Numbered from the stretch's first letter, positions 9,428 through 17,815 are shown. The stretch: DNA of 64,000 nucleotides from Microscilla marina ATCC 23134 (GCF_000169175.1 NZ_AAWS01000003.1:248001-312000); one strand, 5' to 3'. Translations and numbers: made by a program. The notes: generated by a model from the letters alone, not told the origin.

Positions 9428-9473
9428 AAAGTTATAAGTAGCTAAATTTTTTTGGTATATTGCTTACCAAACT

Positions 9474-9506
9474 ACATAAAAAAAGGGACTATTGCTAGTC
9501 CCTTTT
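9474..9506 (-). terminator. Terminator or attenuator between the peptide gene and the ATP-grasp gene
   Basis: AAAAGGGACTA (9481-9491) pairs perfectly with TAGTCCCTTTT (9496-9506) around TTGC, an 11-base stem. On the minus strand the stem is followed by seven T residues. It lies 27 bases past the peptide stop and 47 bases before the ATP-grasp start. Such a hairpin would let partial read-through make much peptide and little enzyme, a common RiPP arrangement. Confidence 0.85.
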
Positions 9507-9533
9507 GCTTGATTCACTGGCGGGTAAATGTGA

Positions 9534-9665
9534 TTATTTTCTTTTAACCACTTTTCTTTTTTCTAGTTGTTTGGCGAAGAAAGGCTTGGTAGTACTTTTA
9601 GCAGTTTTTATTTCTTTGCTACCAAATGTGTTTGGACTGTCAAAATCACCATTAATATGTCCCAT
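9534..9665 (-). CDS. Candidate graspetide precursor peptide (43 residues)
   Basis: This short frame starts with ATG at 9665 and stops with TAA at 9534-9536. The peptide begins MGHINGDFDSPN, continues with a K/S/T-rich middle (residues 16-27) and carries KPFFAKQLEK at residues 27-36, ending in KRKVVKRK. PFFAxxLE closely matches the PFFARFLE leader helix that microviridin ligases recognise (established for that family). Unusually, only eight basic residues follow the motif, so the normal C-terminal TxKxPSD core is missing. Reading the other frames past the stop shows no such core. The core could instead be N-terminal (D7, D9, S10, T13, E18 and the S/T/K run), or this is a degraded or regulatory leader. 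Position first in an operon with an ATP-grasp ligase and an oxygenase, plus the hairpin after it, supports a precursor role. Confidence 0.7.
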   Translation of the reverse strand: MGHINGDFDSPNTFGSKEIKTAKSTTKPFFAKQLEKRKVVKRK

Positions 9666-10006
9666 GTTTTTAATTTTTTAAATTTAACCTTTGTTTTAAA
9701 TAATAGTTGTTTGTTGTATTATGGTTGCAAAGTAAGGGGGGAATGGGTAGATAAAAAAATGCTTTTTTGAAAAAATATTACAAACGACGAAACTTTTTTC
9801 ATTGATTGTCGTAGTGCACTTTCCTGCGTTTTGAAATACTTAATAATAAGTATACAATAATTGTAAAGAAATATACTGAGGGCTTACTGTAGATAAATAG
9901 TTGGGGTTTACAATGTAACTCAATGGTTTATTTTGGGAAATACCTTTTTTTTCGTTTTAGTCAAAGGTTTATACATAAATGCGAAAAGTAAAGTTTTAAT
10001 AAAATT
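9666..10006. other. Divergent regulatory gap between the peptide operon and the 7TM gene
   Basis: These 341 bases are AT-rich and separate two divergent transcription units. On the minus strand TTACTTTGC (about 9727-9735) is one base short of the Bacteroidota TAnnTTTG -7 box and may serve the peptide operon. A 27-residue minus frame (9719-9802) overlaps this box and is not accepted. No terminator or repeat was found. Confidence 0.35.
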
Positions 10007-12244
10007 GTGGTGGTAACCTTGTTTAATTCAGCTCAAATATTTCATCAATTTGAAAAAAAATGCTTGATTTCACCTGCTTTTTTTTGTGTGATATTTCTTT
10101 GTATCTTTTCAAAAGTAAGAGTTATTGCTCAAAACCCGTTAGACTCACTGGTTGTACAGGTTACTGACGATATAAGTAAATTGACTAACCTGAATCCGCG
10201 AATGTACATCTTAGAAGATTCGTCAAATAGCCTAAGTTTTAAGCAAATCACTTCTTCTAAATATCATAACTACTTCATTCCTTATAATGAATTTCAAAAG
10301 AAGTCCCCAAGGTTGCAAAGAGAGAGAGTTTATTGGGCAAAATTGACGCTCTATAACCAGTCAAGCAGGAATCACTGGATTTTGTATGCCGCGAAGGGCG
10401 CAAATATTCAGCTATACTACCCTGATAATAATGGTCATTATTCTAAAAAACTAAATGGTCGTCTTGTACCACAATCGTTAAGAGATATTAGCAAGCATAT
10501 TGTGGAGTTTAAGTACAAGTTTCGCCTATTTTTACCTGTTCAAAAAAAAATTACAATTTATATTAGACTGAAAGGAGTAATGTATACACCTCGTTATACA
10601 TTAAAGCTTCGTTCACCTCAAGCATACTTGCATGAGGAATCTACATTAAACATTATTCAAGGTGTCTTTCAAGGCGCTTTATGGATTATACTTCTTTATA
10701 ATATAATACTATTTCTAGTTGTTAAAGACAAAACCTACCTTTACTACACTACTTACATATTTGCATACTCAGTATATTATTTAGGGTATTACGACTTCTT
10801 TTCTGAGTATCCAGTTTTGCAAACATTCATTGGAGTAGCCAGTAGTCAATCAACAATGATTTTCTACTTTTTATTCATGAAGCTTTTTGTTGATGCTAAA
10901 AGACTAATCCCAAGGTGGAATAAAGTTATTCACTATTGGATGATAATCAAAGTGTCGATTGACTGCTGTTTGCTGCTTTATATATCTCTAACTTTAAATC
11001 TGGCTGATGCTGAAATATATTTATTAATTATAATATTAATTGATACAAGCTTATTTATATTAACACTCATTTTCTTATTGAGAACGAGAAATGTTTTAGC
11101 CCGCTATTTCGTTACAGGTTCTTTTTTCTTAATATTAGGCTGGGCGTTAAGTTCAATGGGGTTTTTGATTCATGTGAAGGTAGGGTTCAACATTAATTAC
11201 TTCTCCCAAGCAGGTTTATTTCTCGAACTAGTGCTTTTCTCGGTAGGTTTGGGGTACCGCGAACGAAAAAACGAGCAAGACAAACGATTGGCACAAGAAG
11301 AAAATGCCCGAATACTGAGAGAGCAAAATGTAACCCTGGAGCGCAAGGTAAAAGAACGTACCAAAGAGATTACCGAAAAGAACGAAGAGCTCCAGCTCCA
11401 GAAAGAAGAAATATTGACCCAACGAGATTCGTTGCAGGAACGAGGCGAAGAACTTCAGTTTGCTTACAATCAAATCACAGACAGTGTACGCTACGCCCAA
11501 ACCATCCAAAATGCCATTTTACCTTTTGAACCTAAAATCAAGCAGATTTTTGAAGAGTACTTTATCATCTACCAACCCAAAGACATTGTGTCAGGCGATT
11601 TTTACTGGTTTAACACCATCAAAGGTGAAAACTTTACCAAAACTGTAGTAGCAGTGATAGACTGTACCGGGCATGGTGTACCGGGTGCTTTTATGAGCAT
11701 GATAGGCAATACATTGCTCAACGAAACGATCAACGAAAAGCATATCTTTGACCCGGCAAAGGTGATGACCCTTTTACACCAAAAAATCCGCAGTGACTTG
11801 CGACAGGCAGAAACCAACAACAGTGATGGAATGGACATGTCGCTCTGTGTGATTGAGCCGCTGGCTGCTCAAAAGTTTAAGGTGATTTTTTCGGGTGCCA
11901 AACGCCCCTTGTATTATGTACAGGAAGGGGAATTTAACCAGCTCAAGGCTGACCGTTTTTCTATTGGTGGCGAAGTATACGAAGATGAACGTACCAGGGT
12001 TTTTACCAACCAAGAGCTTATGTTGGCTAAAGGCGATGCTTTGTATATGATGACCGATGGTTTTGGCGATACTCCCGATGCCGAGCGTCGCCGTTTTGGT
12101 TCTCGTAACATCAAAAAAATGATCAGCCATTATGCACATTTATCTATGGAAGAGCAACAAATTGCTTTTGAAGCTACTCTAGCCAAACATCAAGGAAGTC
12201 AGGACGCCCGCGATGATGTCACAATGTTGGGCTTGAGGCTTTAA
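10007..12244 (+). CDS. 7TM-DISM membrane receptor with cytoplasmic SpoIIE (PP2C) phosphatase
   Basis: This protein of about 745 residues has a hydrophobic export segment (about 22-40), an extracytoplasmic 7TMR-DISMED2-like beta domain (about 45-205), seven hydrophobic segments (about 215-415), a long charged coiled coil (about 418-490) and a SpoIIE-type Ser/Thr phosphatase domain (about 510-745). Phosphatase motifs are GDFYWF, DCTGHGVPGAFMS, DGMDMS, MTDGFGD and the final DDVTMLGL. By family knowledge it senses a ligand outside and dephosphorylates a STAS-type or similar protein inside. The metallophosphoesterase gene starts 18 bases downstream and is likely co-transcribed. The assigned start is GTG; no in-frame ATG exists before residue 66, so a GTG or TTG start is needed and the exact one is uncertain. 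A second SpoIIE phosphatase with a near-identical core is at 36191-37660. Confidence 0.9.
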   Translation: MVVTLFNSAQIFHQFEKKCLISPAFFCVIFLCIFSKVRVIAQNPLDSLVVQVTDDISKLTNLNPRMYILEDSSNSLSFKQITSSKYHNYFIPYNEFQKKSPRLQRERVYWAKLTLYNQSSRNHWILYAAKGANIQLYYPDNNGHYSKKLNGRLVPQSLRDISKHIVEFKYKFRLFLPVQKKITIYIRLKGVMYTPRYTLKLRSPQAYLHEESTLNIIQGVFQGALWIILLYNIILFLVVKDKTYLYYTTYIFAYSVYYLGYYDFFSEYPVLQTFIGVASSQSTMIFYFLFMKLFVDAKRLIPRWNKVIHYWMIIKVSIDCCLLLYISLTLNLADAEIYLLIIILIDTSLFILTLIFLLRTRNVLARYFVTGSFFLILGWALSSMGFLIHVKVGFNINYFSQAGLFLELVLFSVGLGYRERKNEQDKRLAQEENARILREQNVTLERKVKERTKEITEKNEELQLQKEEILTQRDSLQERGEELQFAYNQITDSVRYAQTIQNAILPFEPKIKQIFEEYFIIYQPKDIVSGDFYWFNTIKGENFTKTVVAVIDCTGHGVPGAFMSMIGNTLLNETINEKHIFDPAKVMTLLHQKIRSDLRQAETNNSDGMDMSLCVIEPLAAQKFKVIFSGAKRPLYYVQEGEFNQLKADRFSIGGEVYEDERTRVFTNQELMLAKGDALYMMTDGFGDTPDAERRRFGSRNIKKMISHYAHLSMEEQQIAFEATLAKHQGSQDARDDVTMLGLRL

Positions 12245-12262
12245 ACATTAAAATGAACCCTC

Positions 12263-12889
12263 ATGAAAATAGTTTGTATATCAGACACCCACGGAAAACA
12301 TAGCCAAATAGCGGTGCCTGAAGGTGATTTGTTGATTCACGCCGGAGACCTAAGCGCTCGGGGCAGACCCAAAGAAATACGCCGTTTTAACAACTGGCTG
12401 GCTACTTTGCCTCACCGTCATAAGGTAGTTATTGCTGGGAATCACGATTTTTTGTTTGAAGATGAACCCCATCAGGCAGAAGCACTTTTAACCAATGCCA
12501 TTTATCTCAACGACAGTGGAGTTACTATAGAAGGTGTCAATATATGGGGGTCTCCCATTACTCCTTGGTTTTTCGACTGGGCGTTTAATCGTGCCAGAGG
12601 AGCAGACATTCGTAAACACTGGGATTTGATTCCTGAAAATATTGATATTTTGGTTACCCATGGACCACCCAAAGGAGTGTTAGACCAAACGGCAAAAGGG
12701 GAGGAGGTTGGTTGTGAAGAATTAACCGAAGTAATCCAAGATATACGTCCAAGATACCACATTTTTGGTCACATTCATGAAGCACGTGGCAGGGTAGAAG
12801 TTAACGGCACCCACTATATCAATGCCAGCATGTTGAACCTACAATATGAAGCAGTACACCAGGCCGTTGTCATAGATTATATGAGATAA
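12263..12889 (+). CDS. Calcineurin-like metallophosphoesterase
   Basis: This 208-residue cytosolic protein has the complete metallophosphoesterase metal motifs: ISDTHGKH (6-13), HAGDLS (26-31), AGNHDF (58-63), VTHGPP (about 131-136) and FGHIHEARG (about 169-177). Length and motif spacing match the small MPPED-like branch of the calcineurin superfamily, which hydrolyses phosphodiesters or phosphomonoesters at a two-metal site. The substrate cannot be told from sequence. It follows the 7TM-SpoIIE gene by 18 bases, so the two may form a signalling unit, perhaps with the esterase acting on a nucleotide messenger; that link is inference. Confidence 0.9.
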   Translation: MKIVCISDTHGKHSQIAVPEGDLLIHAGDLSARGRPKEIRRFNNWLATLPHRHKVVIAGNHDFLFEDEPHQAEALLTNAIYLNDSGVTIEGVNIWGSPITPWFFDWAFNRARGADIRKHWDLIPENIDILVTHGPPKGVLDQTAKGEEVGCEELTEVIQDIRPRYHIFGHIHEARGRVEVNGTHYINASMLNLQYEAVHQAVVIDYMR

Positions 12890-12955
12890 ACCTGGCGCTG
12901 TTGGTAGTCCGATTGAGAACAAATTAGCTTCGCATAGCTTTGACTTTATTCTGTG

Positions 12956-12995
12956 GTTCTCTTTACTGTCTTTCGTTATTTTTAGCTTTTGGCAG
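12956..12995. repeat. Short dispersed repeat, copy B
   Basis: This is the partner of 293-336. It lies in the 209-base gap between the convergent phosphoesterase and amidase genes. Matching blocks are CTCTTT, TTCGTTA and TTTGGCAG with small gaps between them. No clear rho-independent terminator was seen for either flanking gene. Confidence 0.4.
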
Positions 12996-13098
12996 TCCTG
13001 AGTATATGCACTCAATCTCGACACTTATTTTGACCAGGCTCCTTAAGTTTTTAGGCTAACTCTTCTTGGTGAAGGACACTTGCCTACTGCAAGGTGAT

Positions 13099-14034
13099 TT
13101 ATCGTCCCGATTTGCTTGCTACCAAAAAAGCTTCTTTGAAACCTACAGAGTGAATTTCGTTGAGTAAACGACGTGCTCCCTTTAGAGTATATTCCCAGCC
13201 TGTCACATAGCGGTATTTATATTTTTTTGAGTGTTTGTTAGGTACTCGTTTCACTTCTTTCGGCACATCTTTGAAATGCTCAGAATCTGGCGATATAGGT
13301 TTTTGGGTGGCCATCAACTGCACCTGGTATACAATTTCGCGGCGCTCACGGGGACGCTTAGATTGGGTGTAAACCCTAAAAGCCCTAAAAATAGCAGAAG
13401 CAATAATGCTTTGTCCCCGATCAGAGTTCAGGTATTTTTCTTCGCTGGTATTGGTCATGTAGCCACACTCTACCAGCACACTAGGCATACGGGTATATTG
13501 TACCACATAAAAGTTCTTTTGGCGTTTGTCTGCATCATAAATGCCCCTGACTTTTCTCCCAGCGCGTTGTTTAAACTGTTTGTTGATCAGTTTTGCCAAG
13601 TATTTGCTGGCGGGCAAGTCAAAACTATGAATGTGCAACTCTGTTCCATGTACTTGCTTGTGTTCTACCGAGTTGCAGTGCACACTTATAAAAGCATCTG
13701 CGTCTTTGCCGTGGGCAAAATCTACCCGTTCTTCCAGCGAGAGGTAGCGGTCGGTAGTGCGGGTATAGTATACTTTGATATGAGGCAGGTATTTTTTTAC
13801 ATATTTTCCCAGCTTAAGCGCAATGGTAAGGTTGAGGCTCTTTTCGTGTTTCATGCTTTTTGAGCCGCGCAAACGTCCGGTATCTTTTCCCCCATGTCCG
13901 GGATCAATCACCAATACAAAACCTTTATTTTGGCTTGTGTTGGGACGCTTTTTTTTTTGAGCAATTCCTTGTCCCAGTGTGAGCGTAACCAACCAAGCAA
14001 TGACAACCCCTAAAGATAAAAGCCTAATGTGCAT
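13099..14034 (-). CDS. N-acetylmuramoyl-L-alanine amidase (Amidase_3) with SPOR-like tail
   Basis: This 311-residue protein starts with a hydrophobic export segment (residues 4-24). The Amidase_3 domain (about 38-215) has all zinc and catalytic residues: VIDPGHGGKD (H47), HEKSLNL (E64), ISVHCNS (H119) and VLVECGYMTN (E189). It cuts the bond between muramic acid and the stem peptide in peptidoglycan, in the periplasm. The C-terminal 80 residues (VYQVQLMATQ through FLVAS) resemble a SPOR domain, which in this kind of enzyme binds denuded glycan at division sites. The start at 14034 is fixed by the signal sequence. No clear promoter box was found within 60 bases. Confidence 0.93.
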   Translation of the reverse strand: MHIRLLSLGVVIAWLVTLTLGQGIAQKKKRPNTSQNKGFVLVIDPGHGGKDTGRLRGSKSMKHEKSLNLTIALKLGKYVKKYLPHIKVYYTRTTDRYLSLEERVDFAHGKDADAFISVHCNSVEHKQVHGTELHIHSFDLPASKYLAKLINKQFKQRAGRKVRGIYDADKRQKNFYVVQYTRMPSVLVECGYMTNTSEEKYLNSDRGQSIIASAIFRAFRVYTQSKRPRERREIVYQVQLMATQKPISPDSEHFKDVPKEVKRVPNKHSKKYKYRYVTGWEYTLKGARRLLNEIHSVGFKEAFLVASKSGR

Positions 14035-14183
14035 TATATGATTTTTTTATAGTGAAGTACTAAGGTAATACCAAAATATTACCATGTCAACCAGTATAAA
14101 TTAAGCTTTATTATCTGTAACTCCACATTTTATCTGGCGTTTATATGCATAAGCCCTCTCTTTTCCTTAAACAAGTCACTATT

Positions 14184-14855
14184 ATGAAGACAATACATCC
14201 ATTGATTCACTTATCAAAGTGGTTCAGTTTTATATTATTTAGCACCACCCTGTTTACCACAACCTATGCCCAGTGCCCCAAAGGCTCGGTAGAGTCAAAT
14301 AATTTGGTGGTGAATGGAAACTTTTCTCAAGGCAATCGTTATTTTCATTCGGGCTATCGTGTTTCTAACGACCTATACCCTGAAGGTACCTATCAGGTAG
14401 GAACCAACCCCACCAAATACCATGGACATTTTAAAGGACGGAGCAGGAGAGGTGCCAGAGATAAGTTTTTGATTGTAAACGGTAGCCCACGCCCCAATGT
14501 ATCGGTGTGGTGTCAACAAATAAAAATACGCCCTAAAACCTATTATAATTTTTCTGCCTGGATTACCACCTTGGTAGCACGTAGCCCGGCACGCTTGCAT
14601 TTTAGTGTCAATGGGCATGTATTGGGTACCAATATCAATGCACCTGATTGGGAGTATAACTGGAAAAAGTTTGAAGTGACTTGGTTTTCGGGCAATGAAA
14701 CGACTGCTAATATCTGTATTGTAAATTTGTCAACTTTGAAGGGAGGCAACGATTTTGGTTTAGACAATATTCGTTTTACAAGTTGTGTACCTATAGTAAC
14801 CAAGGCAAAAGCGGTAACATCTGAAGAAGCCGCCGCACAAGTAAGAGAATACTAG
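14184..14855 (+). CDS. Secreted protein with a carbohydrate-binding-like beta domain
   Basis: I place the start at ATG 14184 because it gives a clean signal peptide (KTIHPLI through TTTYAQ, about 30 residues); the frame can be extended to 14145 but that adds a poor leader. The mature part (about 190 residues) starts with the NLVVNGNFSQGN pattern and contains WCQQIKIRPKTYYNFSAW and later FGLDNIRF, typical of jelly-roll carbohydrate-binding modules (CBM4_9 or discoidin-like) that recognise sugars or decorate surface proteins. Two cysteines at the front and CVP near the end may form disulphides. There is no T9SS-type C-terminal domain. Function beyond likely binding is unknown. Confidence 0.7.
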   Translation: MKTIHPLIHLSKWFSFILFSTTLFTTTYAQCPKGSVESNNLVVNGNFSQGNRYFHSGYRVSNDLYPEGTYQVGTNPTKYHGHFKGRSRRGARDKFLIVNGSPRPNVSVWCQQIKIRPKTYYNFSAWITTLVARSPARLHFSVNGHVLGTNINAPDWEYNWKKFEVTWFSGNETTANICIVNLSTLKGGNDFGLDNIRFTSCVPIVTKAKAVTSEEAAAQVREY

Positions 14856-14918
14856 CGGGCTTAGTGGCAACCAAGGGTGGTTTTTACCGTTAGGAATGGT
14901 AAAAATAAAAAGGTAAAT

Positions 14919-15329
14919 ATGAAATATGCAACATTAGATGCCTCTCACGACCCAGTAATGATTTTACACTTTACTGGTGAAGAGCCCACTGAAGAAAGCT
15001 TTGACGATTATTTGAACCTGTACCTAAATGCAGTAAAGCAAAAGAAAGGCAGAGGAGTAGTGATGGAAGCAAAAAAAGTGGGTTTTGTGCCTGTAAAATA
15101 CAGAATCAAACAAGGCAAGTTTTTGAAGGAGCATGAAGCCCTTCTGAAAAAAAATATCGCAGGCATTGCGTTTGTTTTCAAGTCGGTCATTACTCGTTTT
15201 ATGATCACTGCCGTATTTGTCATTAAAAAGCCCCCTTTTCCGTATTACCTTACCGGAGACCTGGATGAGGCTGTTCGTTGGGTACAACAAAAGATAAAAG
15301 AACAACAAAGCCAGGAAGAAGTGCTTTAA
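14919..15329 (+). CDS. SpoIIAA-like STAS-family protein
   Basis: This is a 136-residue protein if started at ATG 14919; the frame runs back to 14877 but the first conserved strand (KYATLDASHDPVMILHFTG) begins at 14919. Alternating strand-helix pattern with EESFDDYLNLYLNAV and a mobile KYRIKQGKFLKEH helix resembles the SpoIIAA-like STAS fold (PF11964-type). Such small proteins are often targets of PP2C/SpoIIE phosphatases, and the window has two of those, but no phosphorylatable residue can be named with confidence. It lies 64 bases after the carbohydrate-binding gene and overlaps the LysE stop by four bases tail to tail. The assignment is tentative. Confidence 0.6.
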   Translation: MKYATLDASHDPVMILHFTGEEPTEESFDDYLNLYLNAVKQKKGRGVVMEAKKVGFVPVKYRIKQGKFLKEHEALLKKNIAGIAFVFKSVITRFMITAVFVIKKPPFPYYLTGDLDEAVRWVQQKIKEQQSQEEVL

Positions 15330-15949
15330 GCAGGCATTTTGAAACCATAAAATGCAGAGTAAAACAACCAAAAAGCAAAGCATACCAAAGCAGCACCAGC
15401 AATTTTATTTACCCTATCCAGTACTTTTTCGGTCAAATACCCCCTGATATAGTTGGCAAGGTAAGCCTTGAGCAAGTCGGTAACAAACACGGTAGTAATG
15501 GCTCCGGCAAAAAAACTAAACATTTCATTGCTTTTGAGGTGACTATTAAATGCTACTGCCCCTATCCAAAATAAATACACCGATGGGTTGAGTACGTTTA
15601 ACAAAAAACCCTCAATGGCAAGGCGATAACCTTGGGCTTTTTTACTGATGCTATTTTCGGTTTCTGTACGTCTTTTTACTTTTTTAAAAAAAGGAAGCAA
15701 GCCAAACACCAACATCATAGAACCACCCACAATGCCCAAATAAAACTGAAACTCTTTTGTTTCGGCTAGTTGAGCCACACCTACCGCTACCAGTGCTATC
15801 ACAAAAGACTCACTTATAGCAATGCCGAGTGCCATCCAGGCCCCCGATGTAAAACCACGTTCGATACTTACTCGCAGCAGGGCAAAAAAAACAGGACCGA
15901 TTAACAGTGCTAGTGTGACACCATAAAGTACCCCTTGTAAATATATCAT
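15326..15949 (-). CDS. LysE/RhtB family amino-acid exporter
   Basis: This 207-residue integral membrane protein has about six hydrophobic segments and the family signature LIGPVFFALLRVSIERGFTS near the N terminus (residues 16-35), where GP(V/I)FF and the following Arg are typical of LysE/RhtB translocators. Family members export basic or neutral amino acids using proton motive force; the substrate here is unknown. It is monocistronic, tail to tail with the STAS-like gene. A Bacteroidota-type promoter lies almost on top of the start codon, suggesting a very short or absent leader. Confidence 0.88.
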   Translation of the reverse strand: MIYLQGVLYGVTLALLIGPVFFALLRVSIERGFTSGAWMALGIAISESFVIALVAVGVAQLAETKEFQFYLGIVGGSMMLVFGLLPFFKKVKRRTETENSISKKAQGYRLAIEGFLLNVLNPSVYLFWIGAVAFNSHLKSNEMFSFFAGAITTVFVTDLLKAYLANYIRGYLTEKVLDRVNKIAGAALVCFAFWLFYSAFYGFKMPA

Positions 15950-15953
15950 ACGG

Positions 15954-15985
15954 CAAAGTTAGTTGTTTGCAACTCTAAATATCAA
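15954..15985 (-). promoter_or_regulatory. Candidate promoter for the LysE gene
   Basis: On the minus strand TAACTTTG (15954-15961) matches the -7 consensus TAnnTTTG, and a TTG lies 21 bases upstream (15983-15985). Transcription would start within a few bases of the ATG at 15949, implying a leaderless message. The match could also be chance. Confidence 0.4.
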
Positions 15986-16061
15986 GTTTGTGTAAGAAAT
16001 GCGCGCGTTTACTTGTTCAGTTTTTGCATAACTGGCTAACTTTCATTCCTTTATTACAAAA

Positions 16062-16092
16062 TAAAAATCCCTCTGATGTACAATCAGAGGGA
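16062..16092 (-). terminator. Terminator of the GH3 gene
   Basis: TCCCTCTGAT (16068-16077) pairs with ATCAGAGGGA (16083-16092). On the minus strand it is followed by TTTTTAT. A second perfect hairpin, TGCACTTT/AAAGTGCA (16102-16120), sits between it and the stop codon. Confidence 0.85.
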
Positions 16093-16137
16093 CAGGTAAG
16101 GTGCACTTTCAAAAAGTGCAATCAATTATATATGGTG

Positions 16138-17700
16138 TTATACAGTGGTGCGATAATGTTGGTTCAGGTAGTTTTCCCACTCTTGGTATTGGTTGCTTTT
16201 CAGTACCCTGGGAAACTTATTTTGTCCACCTTCTTTGCCCTTCATTTTCATCCAGTTAAGAAAAACATCTGTAGGTAAAGTTTCTACATAAACCTCTTTC
16301 AAAGCGGCTGAACGCTCTACGGCATAATCATCGTTTAATTCTTTCAGCTTATTGTCAATCTTAGACTTGAGTACATCCAGATCAACCTTGTCGTTAGTGC
16401 CTATGTACCACTTGTGGGCAAACAGGTTTTCGTGAGGAATACCAGCTACGGTAAACTCTTTTACATCAATATTACACTCATTGGCTACCAACTCAACGGC
16501 TTTGTTCATATTGTCAACCGACAGGTGCTCTCCACATAAGCTCAAAAAATGCTTAGTACGACCTGTAATAATCATTTCGCTTTTTTCGCGATTGGTCAAA
16601 CGAACAGTGTCACCAATAAGGTAGCGCCAGGCACCTGCACAACTTGAAAGCAACAAAGCATAGTCTTTGTTCTCTTCAATTTCATGAATCATGTACGTTT
16701 TGGGGTTGCGAATCAACTCTCCATTAGTGTTGAAGTTGTCTTCGGTAAAGGGTACAAATTCATAAAACAAGCCGTTGTTTAGGACAAAACGCATGTTACT
16801 GTTGGGGTGAGTCTGAAAAGCTATGAACCCTTCAGAGGCCAAATAGGTTTCTATGTAGGTGATGGGTTCTCCCAACAACTTTTGAAACCCTTTTTTGTAA
16901 GGTTCAAAAGATACCCCTCCATGAGTATATACCATTAGATTTGGCCATATTTCGTGAATGTGGTTCAGGTTATGACGTTCAATGATTTTTTCCATCATAA
17001 TCTGAATCCAGGCAGGTACGCCCACTACAAAGCCCACATCCCATTTAGGTGCTTTTTCGGCTATTTCATCTAGCTTACTATTCCAATCAGTTTTTTTTGC
17101 AATCTTCTTTCCTGGCTTATAAAAATGTTGAAACCAGAAAGGAATCTGACTCGCGGTAATTCCACTGAGATCACCTTCAAAAAATGCCCCTTTACGGTTA
17201 AGGTGGGTACTGCCTCCAAGCATTACCATACCTTTGCCATAGAGTTTACTTGGCAAGTCTTTGAAGTTAGACAAAGAAAGAATTTGACGAATACTTGTGC
17301 GGTGAATTGCCTTCACCATTGCTTTTGTAACAGGAATATGTTTAGATGAAGAGCCTGAGGTTCCAGAGCTAAGCGCAAAGTATTTGACTGGACCTTTCCA
17401 GCAAACATCTTTTTCGCCTTTGCGGGCACGATGCCACCACTCGTTATAAATGGTGTCATAGTCAAATGTTGGAACACTTTCTCGGTAAGCTTCATAAAAA
17501 CTTAAATCATCACCTTTGGAATTATGGATCGCATGAATGATGTCCTTGAAATTGTAATGGGTACCAAAAGCAGTTTGTTTAGCAGAAGAGAGTAGTTGAA
17601 GAAGTTGTTTTTTCTGAAGATCAAAAGGTGTCTTTTTTTCTTGCTCTATACTTTTTCTTAACTTTATACCCTCTTTGAGCAATTTACCTAATATTGGCAT
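16138..17700 (-). CDS. GH3-family acyl-adenylate/amido-synthetase-like protein
   Basis: This is a 520-residue protein if started at ATG 17700. I prefer this start because the upstream extension to 17757 runs through a good promoter and lacks family similarity. GH3 proteins belong to the adenylate-forming superfamily; visible motifs are SSGTSGSSSKHIP (ATP loop), YLASEGFIAFQ (motif around an acidic residue), and LIGDTVRLTNREKSEMIITGRTKH with conserved D and R. In plants they join amino acids to hormones; bacterial members are widespread in Bacteroidota and their substrate is not established. It is cytosolic, monocistronic, and well terminated at 16062-16092. Confidence 0.9.
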   Translation of the reverse strand: MPILGKLLKEGIKLRKSIEQEKKTPFDLQKKQLLQLLSSAKQTAFGTHYNFKDIIHAIHNSKGDDLSFYEAYRESVPTFDYDTIYNEWWHRARKGEKDVCWKGPVKYFALSSGTSGSSSKHIPVTKAMVKAIHRTSIRQILSLSNFKDLPSKLYGKGMVMLGGSTHLNRKGAFFEGDLSGITASQIPFWFQHFYKPGKKIAKKTDWNSKLDEIAEKAPKWDVGFVVGVPAWIQIMMEKIIERHNLNHIHEIWPNLMVYTHGGVSFEPYKKGFQKLLGEPITYIETYLASEGFIAFQTHPNSNMRFVLNNGLFYEFVPFTEDNFNTNGELIRNPKTYMIHEIEENKDYALLLSSCAGAWRYLIGDTVRLTNREKSEMIITGRTKHFLSLCGEHLSVDNMNKAVELVANECNIDVKEFTVAGIPHENLFAHKWYIGTNDKVDLDVLKSKIDNKLKELNDDYAVERSAALKEVYVETLPTDVFLNWMKMKGKEGGQNKFPRVLKSNQYQEWENYLNQHYRTTV

Positions 17701-17724
17701 ATGCTTACAGTTTGTTGAACAGTA

Positions 17725-17758
17725 CAAAAGTATAAGTTTTTTTGACCTTTGTATCAAA
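17725..17758 (-). promoter_or_regulatory. Promoter of the GH3 gene
   Basis: On the minus strand TACTTTTG (17725-17732) fits the TAnnTTTG -7 box and TTTG (17755-17758) lies 22 bases upstream, the Bacteroidota sigma-ABfr layout. The predicted leader to ATG 17700 is about 18 bases. It excludes the longer frame start at 17757. Confidence 0.6.
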
Positions 17759-17815
17759 AAAACTAAATAATTATATAAAAAACTTAAATAGTTATACTAA
17801 ATACGTTTACTTAAT

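Noticed and set aside
9567-9770. 67-residue plus-strand frame
   Set aside because: It is antisense to the peptide gene, has no recognisable features, and the minus-strand peptide has a specific family motif.
9719-9802. 27-residue minus-strand frame ahead of the peptide gene
   Set aside because: It overlaps the probable promoter box, is hydrophobic and of chance length, and has no PFFA motif.
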